In this document: positions 1-13,800 of the stretch, piece by piece
Layout: each line of letters opens with the position of its first letter
Numbering within the stretch: position 1 is the stretch's first letter
Origin: Tubulanus polymorphus
Lineage: Eukaryota > Nemertea > Palaeonemertea > Tubulaniformes > Tubulanidae
Direction of reading: 5' to 3'
Assembly (NCBI RefSeq): GCF_964204645.1
Contig: NC_134032.1
Location: forward strand, 14,254,275-14,318,274
Length of the DNA: 64,000 nt
Position numbers and translations under genes: made by a program
The notes under the pieces: model-generated
Told to the model about the DNA's origin: nothing
The model's database searches: none
The model's input: the letters and a program-made list of their open reading frames with translations, nothing else

Positions 1-1460
1 GATGTTGGATCTGTGGTAATCTATCTGTCAGGTCTTGAAGCTGCATCACCTAAAACATGATAAACACCTTGGATTCTGCTGGTGTGGTAGAGTTTGAAGT
101 TGGTTCTGTGGTAATTCATCTGTTGAATCTGAATGTTGAAACTGTTCTCATCCATCTGGGAAATCTGGATTCTGATGTTGGTTCTGTGGATTTTCATCTG
201 TGAAGTCTGGACGGTGGTTCTGTGGTCTTCATTCTTTGAAGTCGGGAAGCTGCATCACCTAGAAGATCATAAATACCTTGGAGTCTGGTGTGGTAGTTTG
301 ATGTTGGTTCTGCGGTAATTCATCTGTGAAGTCTGGATGTTGGATCTGTGGTTATTCATCTGTGAAGTCTGGATGTTGGTTCTGTGGTAATCCATCTGTC
401 AGGTCTTGAAGCTGCATCACCTAAAACATGATAAATACCTTGGATTCTGCTGGTGTGGTTGAGTTTGATGTTGGTTGTGTGGTAATTCATCTGTTGAATC
501 TGAATGTTGGTTCTGTGGTCATCCATCTAGGAAATCTGGATTTGATGTTGGTTCTGTGGTTTTTCATCTGTGAAGTCTGGATGTTGGTTCTGTGGTAATT
601 CATCTGTGAAGTCTGGATGTTGGTTCTGTGGTTATTCATCTGTCAGGTCTGGAAGCTGCATCACCTAAAACATGATAAATACCTTGGATTCTGCTGGTGT
701 GATAGAGTTTGATCTTGGTACTGTGGTTTTTCATTTGCAAAGTCTGGATGTTGGATCTGTGGTAATTCATCTGTGAAGTCTGGATGTTGGATCTGATTCT
801 GATGTTGGTTCTGTGGTCATCCATCTGGGAAGTGTGGATTCTGATGTTGGTTCTGTGGTTTTTCACCTGCGAAGTCTGGATGTTAGATCTGTAGTAATTC
901 ATCTGTGAAGTCTGGATGTTGGTTCTGTGGTCGTCCTTCTTTATGTCTTGAGGCTGCATCACCTAGAACATCATAAATACCTTGATTCTGGTGTTGTGGT
1001 TAGAGTCTGGATGCCGGTTTTTGTGATAATTCACCTGTGACGTCTGGATATAGGTTCTGTGGTCTTCCTCCTGTGAAGTCTTGAAGCTGCATCACCTAGA
1101 ACATCATGAACACCTCCAATTCTGTTTCTGTGGTAGAGTCTGATGTTGGTTTTGTGGTCTTCCTTTTTTGAGGTCTGAAAGCTGCATCACCTAAAACATG
1201 ATAAATACCTTGGATTCTGCTGGTGTGGTAGAGTTTGATGTTGGTTTTGTGGTAATTCATCTGTTCAATCTGGATGTTGGAACTGTGGTCATCCATCTGG
1301 GAAGTCTGGATGCTGCATCACCTAAGACATAGTATATACCTCCGATTCTGTTTGTGTGGTAGAGTCTGGATGTTGGATCTGTGGTAGTTCATCTGTTGAA
1401 TCTAGCGTACTGACTGTGAAAATCCTTCTGTGAAGTCTGGATTCTGATTCTGTGGTAATT
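1..1460 (+). repeat. Degenerate 36-bp tandem array
   Basis: Basic unit near GATGTTGGTTCTGTGGTAAT plus TCATCTGTGAAGTCTG, interrupted every few hundred bases by GCTGCATCACCTAAAACATG (31-60, 401-430, 655-675, 1180-1200). Reading frames on both strands stay open only because the unit is a multiple of three. Confidence 0.85.
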
Positions 1461-2130
1461 GACTGTAAAATGTTTACATTTAAATACAAAACATTAACAC
1501 CACTTCTAGTTCATTGTCTCATTACTCCATGTGACTAATTCATGTTGGCCTTTGTTATCACATTGGAATCAAACAAGTTTTGAATTGAACAATCAACCTT
1601 ACTTCAAATGACAAATTCATATTGGCCTATTTCATCATTTAAGCCTTTCGGTACCCACCCACCATACCGAGCCAGAAATTCTTATTTTGGATGATTTTAC
1701 TAAAACCTCAGGTAAAATTATACTGTAAGTGTTATAAAAAGGGGTACTGTACCCACAGTTGGGCACCATTGAAGAAAACATTTGGGTGACATATGTGTTA
1801 CATGACCTAATTAATGCAATTTACATATTTTTCAGAAAAACTTCAAATAAAATTCGAATATCTTACCAATTGCTATACATAGCATGCTTCTCTATTCTGC
1901 AGTATGTTCTGATGATTTTCTGAGAATCTGATGGTTAAATGTCCATAGTTAAGAAATTTATGGCTGTTTCAGTGAAGCAAGGTATAGTCAGCCCAAATGC
2001 AGATTTATAAATCAATATTGATCCACAAAATATATTTCGAAACGACTGTTCCTGCATAGTAGCTGAATTACTTACAATGTTTTGAGATAGATGGCGCATC
2101 GGCATTATACAAATTCTGTATGAAAATGAC
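1461..2130. other. Mostly unassigned AT-rich sequence
   Basis: Contains stray copies of the CAAATTCATATTGGCC repeat at about 1610-1640. No gene, RNA or element recognised in the rest. Confidence 0.4.
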
Positions 2131-2540
2131 AAATTCATATTGGCCTATTTTATCAGTTTGAACCCAAACTATCAACTTTACTCCAAATGACAAATTCATA
2201 TTGGCCTATTTTATCAGTTTGAACCAGAAATATCAACTTCACTCCAAATGACAATTTCATATCGGCCTATGTTATCACTTTGAACCCAAACTATCAACTT
2301 CACTCCAAGTGACAAATTCATATTGGCCTATTTTATCAGTTTGTAATCAAACTATCAATTTTATTGATCATGCGACAAATTGGCCTATCTCATCAGTTTG
2401 AACCCAAACTATCAATTTTACTCCAAGTGACAAATTCATATCGGCCTATTTTATCAGTTTGTAATCAAACTATCAACTTTACTCCAAGTGACATATTCAT
2501 ATTGGCCTATTATGTCAATTTGTAATTAAACTATCAACTC
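2130..2540 (+). repeat. 61-bp tandem repeat (first block)
   Basis: Unit contains ACAAATTCATATTGGCCTAT and TTTATCAGTTTGAACCCAAA; starts about every 61 bp (e.g. 2140, 2201). Confidence 0.85.
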
Positions 2541-4447
2541 TTCTTTAATCCCTGTAACAATTCTTTATAACCTAATATACTGCAAACTCAATCAGATTCC
2601 AGGCCTTATTTGATGTTGAGTTTACAGTATCGGCCCTATCTTCCTCACATGTCCTGTTTAAGTGAATATCACTCAAATTTCTGTTAATAGATTTAAAACC
2701 CTTCACCTCATGCAACTTATGTACTAACATTCTAGGCCGATTGTTTCATTTTTCTATTTTTAAGTTTTAGGTGGTATACGAAGGGTTGATAGAAGAATAA
2801 ATGCAACTGATATAATCTCCTATCAGTCACATTTTTTACATACGGTCCACAAGTAAAAAGCAGTCGAAATTATGTTTAGTTTATACTAGACTAAACTACG
2901 ATTGTATGAAATACTGGTGACAGATATCGGACCTATGAACATTCAATAATAAACTGACTGTGCGCAATAATATATTCACTCTCTGCTATAGCAGCTAAAC
3001 CTAACCTTGCTATAAAAATGCGTAAATTTATTGAAACTTTCTGCTTTTTCCTTACCTGAAATATCTATAAAACATGATTTAAGCAATTTTTGATATCAAA
3101 CTCACATCTGCATCTCTTCTCTCCTCTTGTCGTCACTGACTGAGTTGAATAAATCCAATCCACATCCTGACATTCATGTTTGTGTATAATAGTTTTACAA
3201 TCCGAAATCAGCTCTAACAGTTAACAAATGCTTCCAGTGTTCCAGTTTTTACCATATTGCATGTTTTCCGCCAGAAATCCATCTAAAAAACCTCAATCTC
3301 AACAGTTAAATTCTATATCAATATCTTTTTTGGCAAAAAAAACATTTAATGCAGGTTAAGTAGGGCGGCCTCCACTCCTCACACCAGATCAATTTCTGAT
3401 CCAATCAGAATTTCATTGAATGAATTGTGCCTTTACAGGGATGTATGTTAAAATATGATGTTTAATCCAGATTTCTCATGAACCTGCATCAACTGAATTG
3501 AATCATACAATCAATCAATTTTACTGATCACGCGACAAATTGGCCTATTTTATCAGTTTGAACTCAAACTATCAACTTCACTCCAAGTGATGAATTCATA
3601 TTGGCCTATTTTATCAGTTTGTAATCAAACTATCAACTTTACTTCAAGTGACAAATTCATATCGGCCTATTTTGTGAGTTGGAACCAGAAATATCAACTT
3701 CACTCCAGGTGACAAATTTGGCCCATTCTATCAGTTTGTAATCAAACTATCAATTTCACTCCAAGTGACAAATTCATATTGGCCTATTATGTCAATTTTT
3801 AATCAAACTATCAACCCTTCTTTAATCCCTGTAACAATTCTTTATAACCTAATATTAAACTCAATCAGATTCCAGGCCTTATTTGATGTTGAGTTTACAG
3901 TATCGGCCCTATCTTCCTCACATGTCCTGTTTAAGTGAATATCACTCAAATTTCTGTTAATAGATTTAAAACTCTTCACCTCATGCAACTTATGTACTAA
4001 CACTCTAGGCCGATTGTTTCATTTTTCTATTTTTAAGTTTTAGGTAGTACACGAAGGGTTGATTGAAGAATAAATGCAACTGCTATAATCTCCTATCAGT
4101 CACATTTTTTACATACGGTCCACAAGTAAAAAGCAGTCGAAATTATGTTTAGTTTATACTAGACTAAACTACGATTGTATGAAATACTGGTGACATCGGA
4201 CCTATGAACATTCAATAATAAACTGACTGTGCGCAATAATATATTCACTCTCTGCTATAGCAGCTAAACCTAACCTTGCTATAAAAATGCGTAAATTTAT
4301 TGAAACTTTCTGCTTTTTCCTTACCCGAAATAACTATAAAACATGATTTAAGCAATTTTTCATTTCAAACTCACTAATCTGCATCTCTTCTCTCCTCTTG
4401 TCGTCACTGACTGAGTTGAATAAATCCAATCCACATCCTGACATTCA
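2541..4447 (+). repeat. 1.27-kb segmental duplication containing 61-bp repeats
   Basis: The non-repetitive block from TTCTTTAATCCCTGTAAC at about 2541 recurs at about 3818, and ATTCATGTTTGTGTATAATAG at about 3172 recurs at 4443, i.e. offset about 1.27 kb. Another 61-bp repeat array (about 3500-3810) separates the two copies. Non-coding. Confidence 0.75.
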
Positions 4448-6955
4448 TGTTTGTGTATAATAGTCTTATAATCCAAAATCAGCTGTAACAGTTTACAAAA
4501 TGCTTCCAGTGTCCCATCTAGTTTTTACCATATTGCGTGTTTTCGCCAGAAATCCATCTTAAAAACCTCAATCTCAACAGTTAAATTCTATATCAATATC
4601 TTTTTTGGCAAAAAAAACATTTAATGCAGGTTAAGTAGGGCGGCCTCCACTCCTCACACCAGATCAGTTTCTGATCCAATCGGAATTTCATTGAATGAAT
4701 TGTGCCTTTACAGGGATGTATGTTAAAATATGATGTTAAATCCAGATTTTTCATGAACCTGCATCAACTGAATTGAATCATACAATCAATTTTACTGATC
4801 ATGCAACAAATTGGCCTATTTTATCAGTTTGTACTCAAACTATCAACTTTACTCCAAGTGATGAATTCATATTGGCCTATCTTATCAGTTTGAACTCAAA
4901 CTATCAACAAATTAATATTGGCCTATCTCATCAATTTGAAGCAAGGATATCAACTTTACTCCAAGTGAAAAATTCATATTGGCCTATTTTATCAGGTTGG
5001 ACTCAAACTATCAACTTTAGTCCCAATGACAAATTCATATTGGCCTATTTTATCATTTTGAACTCAAACTATCAACAAATTAATATTGGCCTATTTCATC
5101 AATTTGAAGCAAGGATATCAACTTTACTCCAAGTGAAAAATTCATATTGGCCTATTTTATCAGGTTGGACTCAAACTATCAACTTTAGTCCCAATGACAA
5201 ATTCATATTGGCCTATTTTATCAGTTTGGACCAAAAATTTCAACTTCTATTTCACTCCAAATAACAAGCTCATATTGGCCTACTTTATCAGTTTGAACCC
5301 AAACAATATTTAAGTTACAAATCTAGTGACAAATTCATATTCAGAATGTTTGTGTATAATAGTCTTATAATCCAAAATCAGCTGTAACAGTTTACAAAAT
5401 GCTTCCAGTGTCCCATCTAGTTTTTACCATATTGCGTGTTTTCGCCAGAAATCCATCTTAAAAACCTCAATCTCAACAGTTAAATTCTATATCAATATCT
5501 TTTTTGGCAAAAAAAACATTTAATGCAGGTTAAGTAGGGCGGCCTCCACTCCTCACACCAGATCAGTTTCTGATCCAATCGGAATTTCATTGAATGAATT
5601 GTGCCTTTACAGGGATGTATGTTAAAATATGATGTTAAATCCAGATTTTTCATGAACCTGCATCAACTGAATTGAATCATACAATCAATTTTACTGATCA
5701 TGCAACAAATTGGCCTATTTTATCAGTTTGTACTCAAACTATCAACTTTACTCCAAGTGATGAATTCATATTGGCCTATCTTATCAGTTTGAACTCAAAC
5801 TATCAACAAATTAATATTGGCCTATCTCATCAATTTGAAGCAAGGATATCAACTTTACTCCAAGTGAAAAATTCATATTGGCCTATTTTATCAGGTTGGA
5901 CTCAAACTATCAACTTTAGTCCCAATGACAAATTCATATTGGCCTATTTTATCATTTTGAACTCAAACTATCAACAAATTAATATTGGCCTATTTCATCA
6001 ATTTGAAGCAAGGATATCAACTTTACTCCAAGTGAAAAATTCATATTGGCCTATTTTATCAGGTTGGACTCAAACTATCAACTTTAGTCCCAATGACAAA
6101 TTCATATTGGCCTATTTTATCAGTTTGGACCAAAAATTTCAACTTCTATTTCACTCCAAATAACAAGCTCATATTGGCCTACTTTATCAGTTTGAACCCA
6201 AACAATATTTAAGTTACAAATCTAGTGACAAATTCATATTCAGAATGTTTGTGTATAATAGTCTTATAATCCAAAATCAGCTGTAACAGTTTACAAAATG
6301 CTTCCAGTGTCCCATCTAGTTTTTACCATATTGCGTGTTTTCGCCAGAAATCCATCTTAAAAACCTCAATCTCAACAGTTAAATTCTATATCAATATCTT
6401 TTTTGGCAAAAAAAACATTTAATGCAGGTTAAGTAGGGCGGCCTCCACTCCTCACACCAGATCAGTTTCTGATCCAATCGGAATTTCATTGAATGAATTG
6501 TGCCTTTACAGGGATGTATGTTAAAATATGATGTTAAATCCAGATTTTTCATGAACCTGCATCAACTGAATTGAATCATACAATCAATTTTACTGATCAT
6601 GCAACAAATTGGCCTATTTTATCAGTTTGTACTCAAACTATCAACTTTACTCCAAGTGATGAATTCATATTGGCCTATCTTATCAGTTTGAACTCAAACT
6701 ATCAACAAATTAATATTGGCCTATCTCATCAATTTGAAGCAAGGATATCAACTTTACTCCAAGTGAAAAATTCATATTGGCCTATTTTATCAGGTTGGAC
6801 TCAAACTATCAACTTTAGTCCCAATGACAAATTCATATTGGCCTATTTTATCATTTTGAACTCAAACTATCAACAAATTAATATTGGCCTATTTCATCAA
6901 TTTGAAGCAAGGATATCAACTTTACTCCAAGTGAAAAATTCATATTGGCCTATTT
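4448..6955 (+). repeat. 899-bp tandem repeat, nearly three copies
   Basis: Copies start at 4448, 5347 and 6246 (TGTTTGTGTATAATAGTC). The third stops at about 6955. Copies appear identical where I compared them. Each holds a unique half and a 61-bp-repeat half, which gives a spurious 163-codon frame. Confidence 0.92.
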
Positions 6956-7215
6956 TATTGGGCTAAAACTCCAGGCTGCTAGATTTTAGGGGAAGCTCCA
7001 GGCTGGTAGATTGCATGGGTGCTCAAACTCCAGGCTGCTAGATTTTAGGGGAAGCTCCAGGCTGGTAGATTGCATTGAGGGTTCAAACTCCAGGCTGGTA
7101 GATTGCATGGGAGCTCAAACCCAGGATGGTAGATCTGTAGATTGCATGGGTGCTCAAACTCCAGTCTGGTAGATTGCATGGGGGGGAGTTAAAAACTCCA
7201 GGCTAGTAGATCATC
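6956..7215 (+). repeat. Short tandem repeat with CTCCAGGCTGGTAGATT unit
   Basis: Units of about 28-30 bp (AAACTCCAGGCTGGTAGATT then GCATGGG) in imperfect copies. Directly abuts the truncated third 899-bp copy. Confidence 0.75.
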
Positions 7216-8380
7216 TGAGGGGTTCACGCTCCAATCGCCTGATTAAGTGGATCCAAAGTCAAGTTGTATATTTTCTGAGATTCTGGATGCGGCCTGTAGT
7301 TACTGATTGTCTAAAAGTTCAGGATCAAAACTACAGAAAGGATCCTGCCAGTGGATTTCATTAGATATCTGAAGAGCTGTAGATAATTGTTTTTACTCAC
7401 TTATCAAATAATCTTCAGATTCATCAATCTGAAGATGCAGCATCAGAATCTGATGCTGCATCAGCGTTTTGGGTCTGGGGGATGCAACCAACCATTTTCG
7501 GGACCGTCGATGGAGACAGCTGATATTGTTTTCGTTTTGGATAAGTCTAGACGCCAGTCTTCCGCACAAGTTCATTAAACTGTAACAATAAAGAGATGAA
7601 TCGAATCGGAACAGCGCGACAATACATCATTGTGCCTTTATCGAAATGATTTCAACTTCACTCCAAGTGACGCGATTAAGCGAAGAAAATGTCGCCAAGA
7701 GGTCAACCCCGAGAAATATCAACGTGCCATAAAAAAAACCCAGGCGTTTCACAATTTCAAATCGACCATAAATTGCGAAAAAAATATTTTCAAAACACCC
7801 ATAAATGTGTTAAACAAGGTCGCGAAATAATCGTTACAATTTATTCAATATTTCATACATTGTATATTTTGCGTAAAGTTAGTTACTTTTTGTTACCCAA
7901 TGAACTGCGCGAATCGCCATTGTATCAAAACGACTCGCCTGCTAACTTTTGGAGCGTCATTTTAAATCTGCTTCAAACATTTTTTCGCGACGCCATCCAA
8001 ACCTACATTTATCAGCAGTCGCTTCCTTGTATCTGTACGAATCGATTTATTGCCTTCAGGTTGACGTTACGACTTTTTTCTCAGAGGATTGATGCAGAGT
8101 TTTTCGCAAAAAAATCGTGAAAAATGTCCTCCTTCTCCATCTTCGCCAGACGTACCGAATACTCGAAGCTGATTGGCTGAATCGCTCGGGCGATGCGCAC
8201 TATCAGCCTCGCTGTGGATACAGCGCTATCAGTCTCGCTCTGATTATCACGACAACACGTGCTCGTTTCAGACTTATAGATAAGCTGTTAAATGATAAGC
8301 TGTTAATCCTGTGTCTATAATATATATTTCTAATATGAATATATATATCCATTCTTCCTTGAAGGATAAACTACATATCA
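7216..8380. other. Unassigned region, partly CpG-rich
   Basis: From about 7480 to 8270 CpG is more frequent than in surrounding DNA (for example TTTTTCGCGACGCC, GAATCGCTCGGGCGATGCGC). A 143-codon frame at 7689-8120 has no recognisable domain and biased low complexity. A promoter or degraded element is possible; I cannot identify either. Confidence 0.35.
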
Positions 8381-8560
8381 ATCATAGATATGTCCGCCAT
8401 TACTGCAGCGTTGCCATTGCGGCGGCGAAGTGTCCGTATTCCGTCTCATTTTGTCCGTATTGGGCAACGGGTGCAATACAGTCTCATTTGCCCATATACT
8501 ATTGGGCAATACAGTCTCATTTGTCCGTATCGGGCAATACAGTCTCAAGATTTCTTTATA
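8380..8560 (+). repeat. Short GTCCGTAT/GGGCAATACAG repeat
   Basis: GGGCAATACAGTCTCATTTG recurs three to four times with TGTCCGTATT between. Confidence 0.6.
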
Positions 8561-9110
8561 TTACCCTTCCGAAATTATATGAGCTAAGAAGAAATTCCAC
8601 AATAAAAATGTCCAACTCAATCCAAGAATCATTAAAGCCTAAAACATCTTCCACGATCCGTGACTAGACCGGTCCTCGTGTAGGACAAACATGCACACCC
8701 TGTGATCACTGGCCTTAATCTCGGGCCCCATCGAAACAAGGGTCCTCCGGTTTCTCCAGGGACGGCTCTGTAACCGACTATTGCTTTAGATTTTTTCTAT
8801 CCAGCGCGGAATAAGATTTTGACAACCGGCCTAACGAGGCCGTGAATCTGGGGAAAGATTACCCCCCCCTCCTGTACTTGTGCCTTCTAGGATCACAATT
8901 TTTTTCTTCATTTTAATTAGATAATGAATTGTCCCCTCATAGTTGCCATCAAATACGTAGCTTTAGAACACCAACATTTCAAAATTCGCCGCGCTAGCCA
9001 AGTCTGTATTCCAAAATTCCTGGCTTCACCCTTGGGTATAGTCATCCCAGCCTAACGGACTCGTCCAGCTTATTCTAATACATATAATTCTTGTCATTTC
9101 AACGTGTTAA
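8561..9110. other. Unassigned sequence
   Basis: GC-richer than its surroundings at 8660-8880 (CCGGTCCTCGTGTAGGAC, ACCGGCCTAACGAGGCCG). May be an old mobile element; no ORF, RNA gene or paired ends identified. Confidence 0.3.
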
Positions 9111-9830
9111 ATATTTTTCTCATTTATTTAAGGCGAATCATGAGTACAAGAGTTTAGGCGAGTCCTTGGTTTTAGGCGAGTCAGGATTCCATGAATTTAG
9201 GTGAGTCATAAGGCAAGTTCTTAACGCATGAATTTTGCCGGGCGAGTCTATGAATTTGTGCAAATGAGGAAGATTTGGTTTGAGGCAGGTTAGTCAATAA
9301 ATTTAGGCAAGTCAGGACTCAACAATTTTAGGCGACTCAGGAGTCCATTAATGCAAGAAGACTTTGCTTTAGGCGAGTCAGGAGTTCATGAATTTAGGGT
9401 AGTAAGACTTGGTTTTAGGCGAGTTTGGAGTCTATGAATTTGAAGGTGAATGAGGAGACCTTGGTTATTCTGATTGTACGTATGTACACATACTATGAAG
9501 TATTGTATTAGTATCAAGCAGTTCAGGAGGAAGTTAATGATTTCAAGCAAGTTTCGGAATATTATTGGTTTTAGCAAAAATACTGTATCTTTGGTTTTAG
9601 GCAGTTCAGGGATCATTAGTTTTGGGGAGTCCATGAACTCAGGCCAGTAAAGAGTCCTTGGATTGAGACAGCAGTGATAGTGGTTAGTCATGTTAGTAAG
9701 GAGTCCTTGGATTGAGACAGCATTGACAGTTAGTCATGTCAGTCAGGAGTCCTGATATAGCCGTCATAGTGGTTAATCATGTTAGTCAGGAGTCCTTGGA
9801 TTGAGTCCTTGTAGTCTTCTGGAAGGTGAA
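9110..9830 (+). repeat. Irregular repeat built on TTAGGCGAGTCAGGAGT
   Basis: Variants of TTTAGGCGAGTCAGGAGTC with ATGAA spacers, then GGAGTCCTTGGATTGAGACA units after 9640. Period varies. Confidence 0.65.
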
Positions 9831-9889
9831 AGTCTCGAAATCATCCCCTGAACACCTCACCTCCTTAAGCGAATACCAGTAGAACAATT

Positions 9890-10723
9890 ACGAGAAATCT
9901 GTTTCTGTAACAATATTTTATTCTTACTGAATTCATACAATGTCAATGTTACTAATCATAATCATCATACAGAGTGTGTGAGGATCGAAAAATCAATAAA
10001 TAAATCTACCCATAAACTATACAGTCATACATACACGTGTACACGGACAGTATTATCTATCTTGAACTTATGGAGCGAATGATGATGTAAAAAATAACTA
10101 ATCTTACAAACAAACAAAGCTGTTTAATATATATATGTGTACACGACATATACTAACACTGGTGCAAATCTAACCCCTACCGTTAGATAGATTATCAAAT
10201 AAAGCCTTGAATAACTGTTTGTATTACTACATTTTGCGATATATGATTATAGAACAGCCAAACGTTGATTAGATCTAGTACAATAATATAGCACACTAAC
10301 TTGAGTTACCCTCCCCGTTCCCCTCTGGTGTAGTGTCAACAAGGTGAAGGAAGCTCCGAGGGCTTACATATGCAGGGAGCCCTTAGTTCCACAGGGAGGG
10401 AGCCAGTTCGGGGTAGGTTGATTTCGAAAAAGAGACCAAAAAAGAAAAATCACAAAATTTCCAGTCTTAACAATATTTCCGGCAGCGAAAAATTACAATC
10501 GTTTTCATACAATTCTCACAACATCGATAGCAACAGTTAACACTGGTATCCATTGTTAAGGTAAACATCAGTATCCACAGCAACGGGTATATCCCTAACT
10601 GTTTATACTTATACATATATATATATATATATACGTCAAGTAGAAAGCGTTTATAGTTAAGCAGCGAGTCTAGAATTTATCTACAATAACGCGAACGAAC
10701 GTCTAGCTCCATAGCAGCCTTCT
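9890..10723 (-). other. SDHA: Probable SDHA 3' UTR
   Basis: About 0.8 kb of non-coding sequence follows the stop up to an AATAAA at 9922-9917 (minus strand), the best candidate polyadenylation signal I see. It holds a (TA)n run at about 10614-10632 and no ORF. The exact 3' end needs transcript data. Confidence 0.5.
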
Positions 10724-10810
10724 TTAATACGTTCGAACTTTAGGTGGAACTGATTTGATAACGTTTTCGTCTAGAGTTTTGTCGATGACCGGTCGATAGC
10801 TGATCTTACA
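10724..10810 (-). CDS. SDHA: SDHA coding exon 14 with stop (residues 644-671)
   Basis: Encodes [20 protein letters not shown] ending KVRTY and TAA, equivalent to the vertebrate C-terminus RPVIDKTL...RSY. Acceptor TTTCAG. Confidence 0.94.
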   Translation of the reverse strand, partial: CKISYRPVIDKTLDENVIKSVPPKVRTY

Positions 10811-13800
10811 CTGAAACGGAAAATATTAAAATATAATATATAAATTCTCGTTAAAATCTTTTAAGGTGTTTTTTTGGGAGGCTATCCCCTTTAATCCTTG
10901 GTCAAAGCAGAGCTAAAGGCTATGCCTTGTTTCTCATTTCTGCTGCATTTAAAGTTGACCCGGCTGTCCTCCTATTTACCCTGTACATTACTTTAAAATC
11001 TAGATCAAGCTAACAACAGACCAGGGGCCAGTTCCATAGTCGAGACTTAGACTTAAGACCAGTCTAAGACCAACTTGGTTCTATAGCCAATCTAACAACT
11101 TAAGACCAGTCTCAGAATTTAAAACCACTTCTGGACTTAAGTCAAAACTGTGCAACAGGGCCCAGGGGCCGGTTCCATAGTCGAGACTTAAGTCCAAAAG
11201 TGGTCCTAAATCTTAAGCTGTTAGATTAGCTATATAACTAAAAGAGTCTTAGACTAGTCTTAAGTCTAAGTCATGACTATGCAACCGGCCCCTGGCAGAT
11301 ATAGAAATTAACTGATCACAGTTTCTATTACAGTTCACAGAGTAACTCTGCCGATTTTTCAATATCCATAAACGTGTTTATATCTATATACTTGAGTAAT
11401 AAACTTCATTTGTTTTGAAGTTGTTGTTTTTTAAACGTACTTTGCCGGATTTTTCTTCCATATGAATCATCGTATGTTTCCTCCAATGTTCCTCGATTGG
11501 TTTTTTCTTCTGGCCCTCGAGGGTTGGTTTACTGTAGTCAAATTCATCCAATCGATCCTAAAAAAACGGAAACAAATTCAGAAATTTGAAAAGACAGGAC
11601 GGCTACTTTCCACCAACTTCCAAATTCCCAGATTTAACCATATCATAAGGGGTCATTCATTTATTACGTACGCATTAGGGGAGGGGGAAGTGTCAATTGC
11701 GTACTGTAATGCTTAATGTATATGAAAAAATGGCAGGTTGAAAAAGTCAAATTTCATGCATAACGTAATAAATGAATGACCCCTAAGACCAAATTCCCGA
11801 AGTTAGAAATTCTCTGAGGATTGAGGTTTTATGGAACTTCTTACTGACAAAATCTACCGCTTCTATCATTCCAGTTACCGGTACATAGATAAATAAAAAA
11901 TTCCCAGGTTTTTCCCAAGAATTTTCAATTTTCCTTAATAGAAATGATGAGTTCATTATGCTAACAGTACACATTTTAGCGGTGACTGGTTGATAAAGGT
12001 GATTTTCAAGAGAAATCGCTGAAGAAAGTTGCACTTGGGAAATGCAATACGTGAAACGTAAATGAATTTCCTAAATATTTCCCTGTTTTGAGGAATATTT
12101 TTCAAATTCCCAAATATTTCCTAAACGGGAATTATTATTTCAAAATTCCAAAGTTTTTCCCGATTTCCCTGTTGTGTGGGAGTTTGTCGAAGTGAACCTG
12201 GTTGAAACGAACCTTGAAATCCTCTCTAGAATGAGCTCCACGACTTTCTTTACGGTTCTCCGCCGAAACGATCGTCTGCACAGCGTTCAACATCAAATTC
12301 TGTAATTCTAACGTTTCGACCAAATCCGAATTCCAGATCATTCCACGATCGGTGACCTACAAATATATTCAATACGTAAATCCGACTGCGGCAACTGAGG
12401 ATACCACCAGCGAGGGTCCACCAGGTGGTGCTCTGGTACCGGCTTACTATCCCAGATTCAATTAAAATCTAGCAACAATTTCTAAATTTCTACGAATGAT
12501 GGATTAAGATAGCGCTTTATCTGAACCCTAAAAGATAAATACCAGTTTATAGAGACACAGTTTGCATAATTTCAGACATGGGAGGCTAAAATCTTGATGA
12601 AAGTGAAAAGAAAATTTTAAATTCATTGAGTTGATAAGTTTATTTACTCTCCTACTATTTCCATGTCACATGGAGGGCGAAAATATTTTGCCTTCTGATA
12701 CACACGCCACCTAGTAGGATAGCTGGTTGCACTGGCAGTCCTCATTAATATAACTATTACAGAGTCAGATTAATGTTAGTATCAGCCAGTAGGCAGAGCC
12801 ACCACGTGGTATAACCTTATATATTGTAAATAGCATGTATTATATAAGCGTGAGCCCGGTTTATTTAGTTTAAAAGATGAAATAAACTGTAAATACTGTT
12901 TATTCCTCCATATACCATGGAAATGGTGTGAGTGTAATAAATATTTGTATTCCTACCTTAAGGTCTGCCATATTCTGATAGATATTGTCCATTTTTTGGC
13001 ATCCTTCTTTTAGAGATGGCCCATCACGGAATACAGCTGCATGCTCCTGCATTGCCTACAAACATAACAAACAAACTCACTATCATTCCCAAAAACTAAA
13101 CTAGCTCTCTCTTACTTATAAGGCACAAACGTTTTTTTTTTTTTTTTTGGAATACTCAAAATAACTTGGAAGAACTCTTTTAGAACCCAGGGGCCAATTG
13201 CACGGGTCGTCTAAAATCAGACCAGTCTAAGAGTAAGACCATCTAAGTTATATATAACCATCAAAGAATTTGAGACCAGCTCTTTCGAGACCAACAGCCA
13301 ATTGACAACTTCAGACTAGTCTAAGCTCATTTTGATTCTATAGGCTATAGAACGAAATGAGCTTGGACAGGTCTTATTAAGTTGTTAGATTGTCATTGAT
13401 TTAAAACCACTCCTTGACTCCATGAGCACTACTGGGCCAAAATTCGGTTTAACACTTCATGGCGTAACTCAAGCTCACTTTCAATCGATGAGTTGAACAC
13501 TACTAAGATCTCTGGCTCACAGCTGTGGAACCCACTGCAGCCTATCTATTCAACTGATAGATTAGAATTCAAAACACTTACTTTTTGCATATCGAGTCTT
13601 AAATCAGCTGTAGGTGTTTTTCCGTCCATGTACCGAATCTTATCCAAATTAGCAACAGATTCTTCACCAGCGTTCTATAAATAGAATAATCATACAGTAG
13701 CGACACCTATCTATCAGCGAGACAACTACAACAAGGGTTATTACTGATCAGGAAATCACAAATTATTTTCCCTGACCCTTGACCAAAAAATATCCTGATT

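Noticed and set aside
4773-6966. Three 131-163-codon frames with identical proteins
   Set aside because: They are translations of the 899-bp and 61-bp repeats; other frames are equally biased and there is no splice or start context.
7689-8120. 143-codon frame
   Set aside because: No recognisable domain, no splice context and overlapping frames of similar length; left as unassigned.
12135-12212. Extension of SDHA exon 12 beyond EDFK ([10 protein letters not shown])
   Set aside because: The next exon gives [10 protein letters not shown], which matches the family, and GTTCGT serves as donor.
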